From Thermoflexus sp. (GTDB taxonomy: Bacteria; Chloroflexota; Anaerolineae; Thermoflexales; Thermoflexaceae), in assembly GCF_034432235.1 (NCBI RefSeq), contig NZ_DAOUCJ010000079.1, forward strand, positions 24,810 to 88,809: a stretch of 64,000 nucleotides of DNA, read 5' to 3'. The notes under the pieces were generated by a model that saw only the letters and a program-made list of their open reading frames with translations, ran no database searches and had not been told where the DNA came from. The position numbers were made by a program, and so were the translations under genes. Positions 52,032 through 61,545 of the stretch are shown in pieces. Within the stretch, counting starts at the first letter, position 1. Each line of letters starts with the position of its first letter.

Positions 52032-52707
52032 ATTCGCCCCCTTCCAGAAAGCACCGCAATCCCTCCACAATCCCTTCCACCACGCGCTCCCGCCCCCGGG
52101 TGAGAAGCTCCCGATCCAGGTAAAGGAAACCGGTCTCGATAATCGCCGCGGGGGTCTCCGGCGCGATCTCCCGGAACGCGTGGTAGTCCGTCATATCGTA
52201 GGTGATGCTGTCCGCATGGAAACGCAACCCGGTGCTCCGACCGTAAGCGGAGACCAGACAGGCCACCAGGCGATCGCTCTGCTCCGGCACCATATCGGCC
52301 TGGGCCCGCGCGACTTTGAAGCCGGTCGCCAGCTCATTGATGTATTCACAGGAATCGGCATGGATCGAGAGCAGAGCGGCCGCGCGGTATCCATGAAGTC
52401 GCGCGTCGAACTCTTCCAGGATATCCACCGTGTATCCCAGCGCCTCCAGACGACGGGCCACCTCCCGGGCGATCGCGGTGTTCACCTCCACCTCCGTGAG
52501 CCCGTCCGCGCAAACCGCCCCGCTATCGTGCCCCAGATGCCCGGCGACCAGGCCCACCCGGGGCGACCGGGAGGGAGACAACGGCTGAGCCGTGATATAC
52601 ACCGGATGGCCCGATAGAGCCGCAGAAATCCTCCGGTAGCTTTCCCGTCCACCGAGAAACGCCGCGATCAGCAGCTCGGGAAACAGCAACAGGATGAGAG
52701 TTCGCAA
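52030..52707 (-). CDS. N-acetylmuramoyl-L-alanine amidase (Amidase_3 family)
   Basis: A zinc amidase that would cut the bond between muramic acid and the peptide stem of peptidoglycan. Metal ligands are seen in VGLVAGHLGHDSG (His), TEVEVNTAI (Glu) and LLSIHADS (His); the catalytic glutamate lies in AAIIETGFL. An N-terminal hydrophobic anchor is at TLILLLFPELLIAAFLGG. Start is uncertain: I choose a TTG (complement 52705-52707) six nt after AGAGG, giving 225 aa and MRTLILLLF; ATGs at 52812 and 52845 would add 35-46 basic residues. GGHxGxD-type motifs vary slightly here (GHLGHDSG). Located downstream of the polyamine transporter on the same strand. Confidence 0.82.
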   Translation of the reverse strand: MRTLILLLFPELLIAAFLGGRESYRRISAALSGHPVYITAQPLSPSRSPRVGLVAGHLGHDSGAVCADGLTEVEVNTAIAREVARRLEALGYTVDILEEFDARLHGYRAAALLSIHADSCEYINELATGFKVARAQADMVPEQSDRLVACLVSAYGRSTGLRFHADSITYDMTDYHAFREIAPETPAAIIETGFLYLDRELLTRGRERVVEGIVEGLRCFLEGGE

Positions 52708-52927
52708 AGGCAACCTCTGGGGCCCTCGAACCCTGTCGGTTGAGCGAGGATACGCCATCGGTGATCGGGCCCGTTTTCGAAGCTCCTTTGTGGAACGCGA
52801 TCCAGTGGCCATCGCTTCACCCATCCGAATCCATGGCGGATCCACTCAAGGGCAAGACGGGATCGCCGGGCTCAGGATATATACAGGGATCAAAGCCGGA
52901 GCCCAGCGGCGTGCATCCTGACCGATG

Positions 52928-54136
52928 TCAGCGACGACGCTGGGTGATCAGGGAAAGCAGCACCAGCGTCATGGAGGCCCCGAAAAGCAAAGAGGAAATG
53001 GCATTGAGCTCCGGCGTGATCCCCAGCCGGACCTTGGAATACAGCAACACAGGAAGCGTAGTGGATCGTGGGCCGGTGACGAAGAATGTGATCACGAAAT
53101 CGTCGATGGAAAGGGTGAAGGCCATCAGAGCGCCGCCCAGGATCCCCGGCATCAGCAGCGGAAGCGTGATCCGCCGGAAGGTTTCCCATTCGTTGGCCCC
53201 CAGATCCTGAGCGGCCTCCTCCAGGGTGCGGTCATAGGTCGCCAGCCGGGCGCGGACGATGACGTAAACGAAAGGCACACAGAAAGCCACGTGGGCGATC
53301 AGAATCGTCCACACGCTCAGGGGCGTCTGCGTCAGGACAAAGAACAGCAACAGCCCCACCCCCATCACAATCTCCGGGATGATGATGGGGAGGTAAAGCA
53401 GGCCCTCGAGGACCACCCGCCCGAAGAACCGGTAGCGATCCAGCCCCAGAGCCAGCATGGTCCCCAGGACGGTGGAGATCACTGCAGCCAGGAAGGCGAT
53501 GGACAGGCTCCGCTGCACTGCATCCAGGACCAGATCGTCCTGTAAAACCCGCTGATACCACGCCGTGGAAAAACCCTTCCACACCGTTGCGATGGGCGAG
53601 GCGTTGAAAGAGAACGCGATCAAAATGAAGATCGGAACATACAGGAAGAGGAAAGTCAGGCCGATCATCGCGGCGCGCCACTCCGCGGCGAAGCGGAAGG
53701 CGGGAACGGGCCAGGGCTCTACCCGCAGGAAGCGGCGCAACCCATGCTCCCGATGGATATCTAGAAGAACCAGCCCGAGGAAAATCAGGGTCAGCGAGCC
53801 CCAGGTCAGGAGATGCCGCAGGATCCTCCCGGTCCGCCCCGGACGACGCCAGAGCCAGCCGGCGATGAGCAGCGCCCCGTAACATGCCAGAAGGCCGCTG
53901 GCCAGCCGGGGCCAGCCCGGCCCCTCCGGGCCTGTCCATCGACGGGCGATCTCCAGCAGGTCCCCCAGGACGCCCAGGCCGGTTAACCATGGGATCGCCG
54001 TCGCCAGGGCACCCCCCAGATGCAGGGCGATCAGCCCGCCGACCGTCCACTCCAGCCCTTCCACCCCATACAGCACCAGAGGGGGCAGGGCGCGGATCGC
54101 GGCCCGCTCAGATCGGGTGACGACCGGGACGCTCAT
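52928..54136 (-). CDS. potC: Polyamine-type ABC transporter permease (PotC-like) with N-terminal extension
   Basis: A 402-aa permease. The last 260 residues are a standard PotC: LGTMLALGLDRYRFFG, LYLPIIIPEIVMGVGLLLFF and the EAA loop EEAAQDLGANEWETFRRITLP. The first 150 residues add about four extra hydrophobic segments before FLYVPIFILIAFSFNAS, where ordinary PotC begins. Its ATG overlaps the potB stop (ATGA), so the two are coupled. It imports spermidine/putrescine-like solutes by inference from the family and from the agmatinase upstream. Confidence 0.88.
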   Translation of the reverse strand: MSVPVVTRSERAAIRALPPLVLYGVEGLEWTVGGLIALHLGGALATAIPWLTGLGVLGDLLEIARRWTGPEGPGWPRLASGLLACYGALLIAGWLWRRPGRTGRILRHLLTWGSLTLIFLGLVLLDIHREHGLRRFLRVEPWPVPAFRFAAEWRAAMIGLTFLFLYVPIFILIAFSFNASPIATVWKGFSTAWYQRVLQDDLVLDAVQRSLSIAFLAAVISTVLGTMLALGLDRYRFFGRVVLEGLLYLPIIIPEIVMGVGLLLFFVLTQTPLSVWTILIAHVAFCVPFVYVIVRARLATYDRTLEEAAQDLGANEWETFRRITLPLLMPGILGGALMAFTLSIDDFVITFFVTGPRSTTLPVLLYSKVRLGITPELNAISSLLFGASMTLVLLSLITQRRR

Positions 54137-55290
54137 AGCGCGCGCTCCCCTCCGCCGACGCGGAGATAGATCATGGTGGCGGCCAGCACCATCGCCATCA
54201 GGATCAGCGAGAGGGCGGAGCCGAAGGGCCAGTGGCGGACGGTGAGGAATTGATACTGGATGACGTTGCCGATCATGATCGTCTTCGCCCCGCCCAGCAG
54301 ATCGGGGGTGATAAAGGCGCCCACTGAGGGAATGAACACCAGCGTCGATCCCGCGAGAACACCCGGTAGCGTGAGGGGCCAGATCACCCGCCGGAAGGCA
54401 TGCCATTCGTTCGCCCCCAGATCATGGGCCGCTTCCACCAGAGAGAAATCGAAGCGCTCCAGCGTCGCATAAAGCGGAAGGATCATAAAAGGCAGCTCGC
54501 CATACACCAGGCCCAGGATGACCGCGTTCTGGGTGAAGAGCAGCGAGAGGGGCTCCTGAACCAGACCGAGGGCCATCAGAAGGCCGTTGATCGGGCCGTC
54601 CGAGCGCAGCACAAACATCAGCGCCAGGGTGCGAACCAGGAAATTGGTCCAGAAGGGGATCATCGTGAGGATCAGGAGCGCGTTGCGCCATCGCGCCGGG
54701 GCGCGCGCCATCGCATAGGCGACCGGATATCCGATGAGAAGACACAGCACCGTGGTCACCAGCGCGATCCACAGAGAGATCAGGATGATCTGCATATACA
54801 GGGGATCCAGAGCGCGCTGATAGTTCTCCAGAACGAACACCCACCGGATCCCCCCATAAGGCCCCCGCTTCAGGAAGCTGATCACCGCGATGATGCCCAC
54901 CGCGAAGGCAAAAAAGGTCAGCAGATAAAAAGCGCCCGGGAGGATCAGCAGCATGGGAAGCCGGGCCCGGGGGATGGCCGCGATCCCCAGCGCCATCGCC
55001 GTGAGGCAGAGGCCCAGGCCAGGGGCCAGGCCCAGGGCGAACATCAGCCCCAGGCCCAGGACAAACCCAAGGGCCGCCCGGACCAGGACCAGGGTGGGGA
55101 TCACCGGAAGCCCGAGGATCCACGTGGCGGCGAGGATCGCATCCAGGAGCCCCATCCCGCCCAGGAGGATCCGCCAGGGCGGTTCGGCGGTTCTGCCGGC
55201 CATCAGCAGGGCCAGAAGGCCGCTGAGCACCAGGGCCCCGAATACTTCCAGAGAGCGTCCCTTCCGGCTCATGAGACCCATCCCGAACAC
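54133..55290 (-). CDS. potB: Polyamine-type ABC transporter permease (PotB-like) with N-terminal extension
   Basis: A 385-aa permease. The PotB core starts near LLILPGAFYLLTFFAFAVG and contains the EAA loop EAAHDLGANEWHAFRRVIWP and VFIPSVGAFITPDLLGGAKTIMIGNVI. The first 110 residues are additional hydrophobic helices rich in Leu/Gly, matching the extension in potC. The start is a GTG (complement 55288-55290) after GGGGGGATCC; ATGs three and six codons in are alternatives. Nine nt separate it from potA. Confidence 0.88.
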   Translation of the reverse strand: MFGMGLMSRKGRSLEVFGALVLSGLLALLMAGRTAEPPWRILLGGMGLLDAILAATWILGLPVIPTLVLVRAALGFVLGLGLMFALGLAPGLGLCLTAMALGIAAIPRARLPMLLILPGAFYLLTFFAFAVGIIAVISFLKRGPYGGIRWVFVLENYQRALDPLYMQIILISLWIALVTTVLCLLIGYPVAYAMARAPARWRNALLILTMIPFWTNFLVRTLALMFVLRSDGPINGLLMALGLVQEPLSLLFTQNAVILGLVYGELPFMILPLYATLERFDFSLVEAAHDLGANEWHAFRRVIWPLTLPGVLAGSTLVFIPSVGAFITPDLLGGAKTIMIGNVIQYQFLTVRHWPFGSALSLILMAMVLAATMIYLRVGGGERAL

Positions 55291-55299
55291 GGATCCCCC

Positions 55300-56385
55300 C
55301 TATTCGATGAGAACGCGCGCGCTTTCCGGCATCCACGCCGCCCAGATGGCCGTTCCGGGACGATAGCGATGGATGGCGGCGCTGCCATCCTGATTCTGCA
55401 TGCGCACCCGCAGCCCGATCCGCTCGCCCACCCGAACCCGAAAGAGCGTGTCCGTTCCAATGTAAATGACCTCCTCGATCATCCCCGGATAGCGATTCGG
55501 GGTGTCCCCGGGCTCCTCCGCGCACAGACGGATCCGCTCCGGCCGGATGGCCACGGTGACCCTCTGACCTCGATGAATCCCCTCCGACGGCGCGGCGAAG
55601 ATCGGGAATCCTTCGACCTCCACCCGGGCCATCCCCTGCTCCAGATCCACCACCCGCCCCTCCAGGAAGTTCGTCTCACCAATGAAGTCCGCCACGAACC
55701 GGGTTGCCGGATGCTCGTAAATCTCCACAGGAGTTCCGACCTGGAGGACGCGCCCCTGGTTCATCACCGCGATGCGATCGGACATGGTCATCGCCTCCTC
55801 CTGATCGTGCGTGACATAGATGAAGGTGATGCCCACCTGATGCTGAAGCGCTTTTAGTTCCAGCTGCATCTCCTTGCGGAGCTTCAGATCCAGAGCGCCC
55901 AGGGGCTCGTCGAGCAACAGCACAGCCGGGCGGTTGACCAGGGCGCGGGCCAGGGCCACCCGCTGCTGCTGGCCACCGGAGAGCTGGCGGGGGTAGCGGT
56001 TCTCCAGCCCGGTGAGGCGCACCAGGCGCAGGGCCTCTTCCACCCGCCGGCGGATCTCATCCCGGGGGAGGCGCTTCATCTCGAGGCCGAAGGCCACGTT
56101 TTCGAAGACCGTCATATGGGGGAAAAGGGCGTAGTGCTGGAACACCGTGTTCACCGGCCGATGGAAGGGGGGCACATCGTTCATCCGCTCGCCTTTGATG
56201 TAGATCTCCCCCTCCGTGGGGCGTTCGAAGCCCGCGATCATCCGAAGCGTGGTGGTCTTCCCGCAGCCCGAGGGGCCCAGCAGGGAGAAAAACTCCCCAT
56301 CCTGGATCTGAAGGCTGACCTGGTGAACGGCCTCGACCTCGCCGAAATGCTTGCTGACCTTCCGCAGCTCAACCGCAAACACCAT
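55300..56385 (-). CDS. potA: Polyamine-type ABC transporter ATP-binding protein
   Basis: A 361-aa ATPase energising the potBC permease. Walker A GPSGCGKTTTLRMIAG (about residue 37), Q-loop region VFQHYALFPHMTVFENVAFGL, signature LSGGQQQRVALARAL, Walker B LLLDEPLGALD and the switch THDQEEAM are all present. A C-terminal TOBE domain spans about 285-355 (VTVAIRPERIRL). GGAGGGG lies upstream of the ATG. The binding protein PotD is not found in the window. Confidence 0.94.
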   Translation of the reverse strand: MVFAVELRKVSKHFGEVEAVHQVSLQIQDGEFFSLLGPSGCGKTTTLRMIAGFERPTEGEIYIKGERMNDVPPFHRPVNTVFQHYALFPHMTVFENVAFGLEMKRLPRDEIRRRVEEALRLVRLTGLENRYPRQLSGGQQQRVALARALVNRPAVLLLDEPLGALDLKLRKEMQLELKALQHQVGITFIYVTHDQEEAMTMSDRIAVMNQGRVLQVGTPVEIYEHPATRFVADFIGETNFLEGRVVDLEQGMARVEVEGFPIFAAPSEGIHRGQRVTVAIRPERIRLCAEEPGDTPNRYPGMIEEVIYIGTDTLFRVRVGERIGLRVRMQNQDGSAAIHRYRPGTAIWAAWMPESARVLIE

Positions 56386-56433
56386 CCCCTGCCCCTCCGG
56401 AACAGAATGACGCTGGCCCTGTAAGGGCGCAGA

Positions 56434-57423
56434 TCACAGCCCTTCCGGCCGGGCACCCAAAGTCGCCACGTGCGGCAGGCCGTCCCGCCGGCGGGCGGCC
56501 AGAAGGGCCAGCCCTTCGTAAACCACGTTGGCGGCCAGCAACGCGGTGATCCCGCCGGGATCGTAAGCGGGCAGCACCTCCACCACATCCATTCCTACCA
56601 GGGGAAGGCCCACCAGCCCCCGGAGCAGAAAAAGCCCCTCCCACGATGTAAACCCCCCCACCTCCGGCGTGCCCGTTCCAGGCGCATAGGCCGGGTCGAA
56701 GAAATCGATGTCGAACGAGAGGAAGGCCGGATGATCGCCGACGCGCTGGAGGATCCGACGGGAGGCGCTCTCCAGACCGATCGCCCGCACCTCGGCCGCA
56801 GACATGACCTCCAGCCCCAGGCGCCGCGCGGCCTCCCAATCCTCCGGACCATACACCGGCCCTCGCAGTCCAACCTGGATGGAACGCTCCGGGAGGATCA
56901 ACCCCTCCTCGATCGCTCGTCGGACCACCGTGCCATGGGTATAACGATGCCCGAAATAGGCGTCCCATGTGTCGGGGTGGCTATCGAACTGGACGAGGGC
57001 GACCGGCCCATAGGCGGCCGCCACCGCCCGCAATTCCCCCAGGAGCACCGAGTGATCTCCCCCCAGGCCGATGGGGATCACGCCCGCCAGCGTCAGCCGG
57101 GACAGAAAGTCCGCAATCCGCCGAAGGGAGTCTTCGATGAAACCTGGGGCAACCGGCGCATCCCCATAATCCACGATGGAAAGATGCTCGAAGAGGTGGA
57201 CGCGGAGAACGGGATGATAGGGGCGGAGCAGAACGGAGGCGCTGCGGATCGCTTCGGGGCCGAAGCGGGCCCCTACCCGGAACGTGGCCCCTGTATCGAA
57301 GGGGAGCCCGACGATCGCCACATCCACGCCTTCCGTGGTCTGGACATGGGGCAATCGCATGAAGGTGCGGATGCCCGCGAAGCGGGGGAACTCCAGGGCA
57401 TCCGGCGGCCGATAGCGATCCAT
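56434..57423 (-). CDS. speB: Agmatinase/arginase-family ureohydrolase
   Basis: A 329-aa binuclear manganese hydrolase that converts agmatine to putrescine and urea. The metal ligands appear in GGDHSVLLGE (about residue 120), FDSHPDTWD (about 145) and SFDIDFFDPAYAPGTGTPE (about 235). EVLPAYDPGG follows. Neighbouring potABC makes a polyamine role much more likely than arginase or guanidinobutyrase. 48 nt separate it from potA, so the four genes form one operon. ATG follows GGAGGG. Confidence 0.9.
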   Translation of the reverse strand: MDRYRPPDALEFPRFAGIRTFMRLPHVQTTEGVDVAIVGLPFDTGATFRVGARFGPEAIRSASVLLRPYHPVLRVHLFEHLSIVDYGDAPVAPGFIEDSLRRIADFLSRLTLAGVIPIGLGGDHSVLLGELRAVAAAYGPVALVQFDSHPDTWDAYFGHRYTHGTVVRRAIEEGLILPERSIQVGLRGPVYGPEDWEAARRLGLEVMSAAEVRAIGLESASRRILQRVGDHPAFLSFDIDFFDPAYAPGTGTPEVGGFTSWEGLFLLRGLVGLPLVGMDVVEVLPAYDPGGITALLAANVVYEGLALLAARRRDGLPHVATLGARPEGL

Positions 57424-57566
57424 TCCACCCTCCGTAACCGGGATATGCGGACAGCCGGGCTTCGATCCAGGAGGCGGGATGCCCGCTCTCCATGGCCCTC
57501 AGGACTGCGAGAATGCCGGACCATCCCATCCCCCGGATTCCGATTCCATCATCCCGAGTCCGGATC

Positions 57567-58037
57567 TTACGGATGTTCTCGCGCAGACGCCGGCACGGTG
57601 GAAGACGGGACAGGGACGCCCAGGGTGACACCACAATATGGGCACAGGCTCCACTCCAGGCGCAAGGGCCTCTGGCAGCGCGGGCAGGGTTGCTTCAAAC
57701 GGGTGTGGCAATACGGGCAGACGACGAACTCCGCTTTCACCCGCCGGCCGCAACCCGGGCACTGCTCGATCTCCTCCAGGCTCTGCAGGATCAGCTCCTC
57801 CTCCAGCGCCCGTTCATACGCCTCCGCCAGGGTCTCCCGGGGACGCAGGATCAGATAAATCAGCAACCCGGGGATGTTCAGCACAGCCACCAGTAACGTC
57901 GCCAGGAACTGGGTGGGCAGATCCCGGGTCCGCGATCGAATATCCCGGAAGGTCCAGATCACCATGCTCAGCCAGAAGGCTGCGATGGTCGCGCCCAGGA
58001 ACGCAACAGGCAACAGGATCAGATCGCTGAGATCCAT
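57567..58037 (-). CDS. Membrane protein with double zinc ribbon
   Basis: A 156-aa protein of unknown function. Two hydrophobic helices (about 4-28 and 42-63) resemble a DUF2905/phospholipase-D nuclease-N-like membrane hairpin with TFRDIRSRTRD between. A short acidic helix leads to two zinc ribbons with four Cys pairs: CPGC, CPYC, CPRC, CPYC. It could sense or scaffold at the membrane; no enzyme motif is seen. Follows the PMT-like gene by 86 nt on the same strand. Confidence 0.75.
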   Translation of the reverse strand: MDLSDLILLPVAFLGATIAAFWLSMVIWTFRDIRSRTRDLPTQFLATLLVAVLNIPGLLIYLILRPRETLAEAYERALEEELILQSLEEIEQCPGCGRRVKAEFVVCPYCHTRLKQPCPRCQRPLRLEWSLCPYCGVTLGVPVPSSTVPASAREHP

Positions 58038-58123
58038 GCGGTTCAGATCCTCTCTCAGGATGAGCCGTCCGGTTGCCAGAAATTATATCCGAATTCCCGG
58101 ACCTCCACATCGAGCCGCCCGGA

Positions 58124-60328
58124 TCATGGGAGCACCCGAATCGCCCCCAGCTCCACCGCCCGATGGGGTGGCCGCTCGCCGTTCGACTCGATGACCTCGG
58201 CGCGCCCCCCATCCGGCCGGTAGAGGCCGGCGCGCAGACTGTAGAGGCCGGGGGGCAGATCCACGGGGATCCGAAGAGGATGTGGATCCGCGAAGCGATC
58301 GCCGGGCTCCCACCATCCGGAGGGCAACTCCCCCAGAGCCGGAGGGCCATCATGCTGAGCCCGGGGCGGACGATCGGGATCCCCCAGATGCACGAAAACC
58401 CGCCAGTCCTCTCCAGAGGCCGCCTCCACCTCCCAGTAAAGGGTCACCGTAATGGTCTCCCCCGCCCGGGCCTCCGCCGGGCGATCCACCCCGATCACCC
58501 GGGCCGGCCCAACCCGCACATCCAGGGGCTCCACTGGAGAAAGATGCATCGTCCCGCGCAGCTTCCCGGCTTCCAGGATCACATACGGGATCGGTCGACC
58601 CTGGCCGTCCCACGCCGGGGCCACCCAGCCGGTCTTCGCATCGTAGAGGCCGACGTGCAGGCGGATCATGGTGGGGACCTCGTTTTGCGCGCCGATAGGG
58701 ACCCAGTAAGGATCAGCGAACCGGAAGCCCGGACGACAATCGGTGGTGGAGAACAGGCCCCTCCCCGGATGGCGATCGACCTGCCGAACGTCGCGAACCC
58801 GCGGAGTGAGAACCGGGTGGAGGAAGACGCTCCAGGGCTGCTCGGTGGACTGCAGGCACTCCCAGAACAGGGTGAGCGTGAGGGAGCCACCGGGCCTCGC
58901 AGCCCCGGGGAGATAACCGAGCAGGCGCAGATGACGATTAAACGTCACCTCCACCTGGCGGGCTTCTGGGGGGAGATCCGCGATCGACATGGGGCCAGCA
59001 TACGTGGGCAGGATGTAGCGCACCGGGGCGATCCACGCGATCGCCATCCAGATCACGGCAGGAGCCCAACGCCCGACGGTCCAACCTCGGGGAAGCCAGC
59101 GATCCACGATATGTTCCCAACCCACCCAGAGCATCCAGGCGATGGGGCCGATGGCCGGGAACATCAGCCGCCCCTGAGAGGCGGAGGTCATGGAGGTCCA
59201 CCGCACCAATCCAGCGAAGACCAGGCCGGTGTAGCCGAGGGCACCGGCCCAGAGTGCCCGGGCTTCGGGGTCTGGCTTCCTCCACGCCTCGCCCATCGAC
59301 AGCATCGCCCCGATGGCCGATAGCAACAGCCAGGCTTCGAGGAAGAGATACACCGGCGGATCCGCCAGGATGTTGAACCAGCCCCAGACCGCCCAGAAGG
59401 ACCAGACGAAGCCCCGGGCCTCAGCGAGCAGCTGCACGGGAGAGACTGTGCGGCGGCCGAAGATCTCCAGCATCACGTTCAGGCCGGTGGGATCCCCATA
59501 CAGCACCCAGTTGCGCAGGAACCACCACCCGGAGAGGGCGATGGCTATCCCATAGATCAGCCCTCCATATCGGAGCAGCTCGGGAAGGCGGAGCCGGCCT
59601 TTCCGGACGAGAACGAAGAGGACCCCTGCGGTGAAGGCCCAGAGGGCCAGGCCGCTCAGCTTGCTCAGCGCCGCCAGCCCCAGCAGGAGCCCGAGAAGGA
59701 GAGCGCGGGGGCTGCTCATTCCGTAGCGCCAGAGGCGGGCCAGCTGCCAGAGGGTCAATGCGGACAGGGCGTTGATGAGCGTGTCGTTATTGATAGCGCC
59801 CATGATGAAGGGGAACATCGGGTTCCAGGCGGTCAGTGCGGCGGCCCCCAGCGCCCACCGCGGCCGGCCTGGAGCCATTACTCGGACCGCGGCGTAGGCC
59901 GCCCCCACGGTGGTCGCTCCGAGGAGCAGGGAGAGAAGACGCCATATATGGAGCGTGCCCACAGCTCCACGCCAGGGGAATCGTTCCCATGAGCCGTGCA
60001 GGACCATGTTCTTGTTGTCAGGGAGCTCCGCGTTCCCCGGCGCGGCATGCCGGTTCTCCAGCCGCACCGCCTCCAGATCGCCCAGAGGCAGCTGGAGGAG
60101 GCGGGTCAGAGCGGCCAGCAGCGTGTAATAGAGCGGCGGCTGGCTGCCCTCCTGCCGCCACGGTGTCTCCTCGCCGGGCCGCTGCACTGGCAACCCGCCG
60201 CCCCGGGCCAGGTGCGCCGCCATCCCGACATGCCAGATCTCATCCGGCGTCTCAAACAGCGGTGTCACGATCTGGAAAAGAACCCCGATGATCAGGAAAG
60301 AGATCAGCAACCCGTAAACAGGCCGCAT
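58124..60328 (-). CDS. PMT/ArnT-like membrane glycosyltransferase
   Basis: A 734-aa protein. The N-terminal 450 residues are a GT-C membrane domain with about ten or more helices and an early acidic loop TPLFETPDEIWH, the place where PMT-type enzymes keep their catalytic aspartate/glutamate. The C-terminal 280 residues are extracytoplasmic and beta-rich, with two similar halves (LTLTLFWECLQSTEQPWSVFLHP and ITVTLYWEVEAASGEDWRVFVHL), each probably a jelly-roll or Ig-like fold. It would transfer a sugar from a polyprenyl phosphate; acceptor unknown. GGAGG lies nine nt before the ATG. Confidence 0.82.
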   Translation of the reverse strand: MRPVYGLLISFLIIGVLFQIVTPLFETPDEIWHVGMAAHLARGGGLPVQRPGEETPWRQEGSQPPLYYTLLAALTRLLQLPLGDLEAVRLENRHAAPGNAELPDNKNMVLHGSWERFPWRGAVGTLHIWRLLSLLLGATTVGAAYAAVRVMAPGRPRWALGAAALTAWNPMFPFIMGAINNDTLINALSALTLWQLARLWRYGMSSPRALLLGLLLGLAALSKLSGLALWAFTAGVLFVLVRKGRLRLPELLRYGGLIYGIAIALSGWWFLRNWVLYGDPTGLNVMLEIFGRRTVSPVQLLAEARGFVWSFWAVWGWFNILADPPVYLFLEAWLLLSAIGAMLSMGEAWRKPDPEARALWAGALGYTGLVFAGLVRWTSMTSASQGRLMFPAIGPIAWMLWVGWEHIVDRWLPRGWTVGRWAPAVIWMAIAWIAPVRYILPTYAGPMSIADLPPEARQVEVTFNRHLRLLGYLPGAARPGGSLTLTLFWECLQSTEQPWSVFLHPVLTPRVRDVRQVDRHPGRGLFSTTDCRPGFRFADPYWVPIGAQNEVPTMIRLHVGLYDAKTGWVAPAWDGQGRPIPYVILEAGKLRGTMHLSPVEPLDVRVGPARVIGVDRPAEARAGETITVTLYWEVEAASGEDWRVFVHLGDPDRPPRAQHDGPPALGELPSGWWEPGDRFADPHPLRIPVDLPPGLYSLRAGLYRPDGGRAEVIESNGERPPHRAVELGAIRVLP

Positions 60329-60593
60329 CGCTTCCGGCCTCCGCCGAAGTATGGGAAGTATGGCATGATCGGAGGCGCCCGCGTTTCATTGTTTATCACA
60401 GGCGAGAGCTGTATACGAAGGAAACCCTCCCGCCCCACCGCCTCTCCGGCGATCGGATTGGGGAAAGCGCCTCCCCCACCGATCCGCCAATGAGCCTCAT
60501 GGGCCCCCTCCGGGCTCCATCATAGCAGGGCAGGGGGCTGGCTGCTGCCATGCTTCCGTGATAAAATGAGCGCGAGCCTGCGGGGAAAGCGAC

Positions 60594-60785
60594 ATGGCGT
60601 TCACGGTTCGGGACCTGGATGATCTGATCCGCCTCCTGGACAAGCATCCCCAGTGGCTGGAGACGTTGCGTCAGCGGCTGCTGACGGAGGTGAAGTTCCG
60701 GCTCCCCGCAGATCACGTGCGGGCATGGGCCAGCCGGGCAGGCCTGGAGGGGCCAGTGTGGACGATATCTACGGGCTGCGGGTGA
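60594..60785 (+). CDS. Small ORF resembling an N-terminal fragment, overlapping a second small ORF
   Basis: A 63-codon ORF. Its first 53 codons have the codon pattern of coding DNA here and read RDLDDLIRLLDKHPQWLETLRQRLL, which recalls the N-terminal helix pair of a family widespread in Chloroflexota and cyanobacteria (DUF3782-type proteins); that comparison is from memory. The last ten codons look random and overlap another ORF. It may be a truncated remnant or half of a gene split by a frameshift. A TAAAAT -10-like box at 60562-60567 is upstream. Confidence 0.45.
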   Translation: MAFTVRDLDDLIRLLDKHPQWLETLRQRLLTEVKFRLPADHVRAWASRAGLEGPVWTISTGCG

Positions 60786-60874
60786 CGCGGGAGGCCGAGG
60801 AGGCCGCCGAGCAGGCCGAAATGGGGCTCCTGGGGCCCCGTGGAGAGCTCCGGGAGCCGGCGAAGATCCTCTGA
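60758..60874 (+). CDS. Small ORF (GTG start) overlapping the previous ORF
   Basis: A 38-codon ORF in the +2 frame relative to the previous one, with GGAGG seven nt before its GTG. The reading VDDIYGLRVTREAEEAAEQA is a charged helix and its codon use is GC-rich at third positions. The overlap is 28 nt. Joined to the previous ORF by a frameshift it would extend it by 38 residues, so the pair may be a single broken or programmed-frameshift gene. Function unknown. Confidence 0.35.
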   Translation: MDDIYGLRVTREAEEAAEQAEMGLLGPRGELREPAKIL

Positions 60875-61059
60875 GAACTGCACGGCTCCGAACGATCCGG
60901 CGGGGGTCGGGAGAGCCCTTCCCGACCCTCGTCTGGTTTCAGGCCCCTGGGGCATGGCACCATGGATCTCCCCTCGCTCTCCCACGAATCCCCTGGACGC
61001 AAGCCGGAGATCTCGTTAAGATGGAGACGCGAAGATCCATAGGTCCCGGAGGTTTCGTC

Positions 61060-61458
61060 ATGTCATGGCTCCGTGCCCAATGGCCGCTGGTCCTGGCCGG
61101 GCTGGCGACCGGGTTCGGGCTGCTGGGCGGGCTGGTCTGGGGATTGCGGCCCCGCACCGAAGCGGAGACGGCTGTCCTGGCCCGCCGGGAGCTCCAGGAA
61201 GCGATCCGCCAGCTGGATCGATTCCTGGAAACCTACCCAGCCGCTCCCGGCGAGGCCCGGGGGGCATTGCAGCGGGCTCAGTCGGCCTTTGAGAAAGCCG
61301 CTGGCCATCTGGCCCTCGCCCGCCCGATGGACGTGCAACAGGGGGCAGCCGATTTCCAGCAGCTCCAGGCGCTAACGGCCGCCAGCGCCCCGCCGGAGAC
61401 AATCCTCCCGATCGCCCGACAGCTCCGGGAGCGCCTGCAGTCCCTGGTGGAGGAATGA
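61060..61458 (+). CDS. Membrane-anchored coiled-coil protein, unknown function
   Basis: A 132-aa protein with one N-terminal helix (about 8-30, VLAGLATGFGLLGGLVWGL) and a helical, heptad-like remainder rich in Glu, Arg, Leu and Ala. No enzyme motif is seen. The start at 61060 follows GGAGGT with six-nt spacing; a frame 13 codons longer lacks it. A TAAGAT box is at 61017-61022. 87 nt upstream of the phosphoglycerate mutase gene. Confidence 0.65.
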   Translation: MSWLRAQWPLVLAGLATGFGLLGGLVWGLRPRTEAETAVLARRELQEAIRQLDRFLETYPAAPGEARGALQRAQSAFEKAAGHLALARPMDVQQGAADFQQLQALTAASAPPETILPIARQLRERLQSLVEE

Positions 61459-61545
61459 GCGGGGCCCATCCTCCCGCTTCCCTTCGCATCCGGGCATATC
61501 CTATTCCCAATTCTTATCATCACTCATCACGATGGAGGGATTTCG

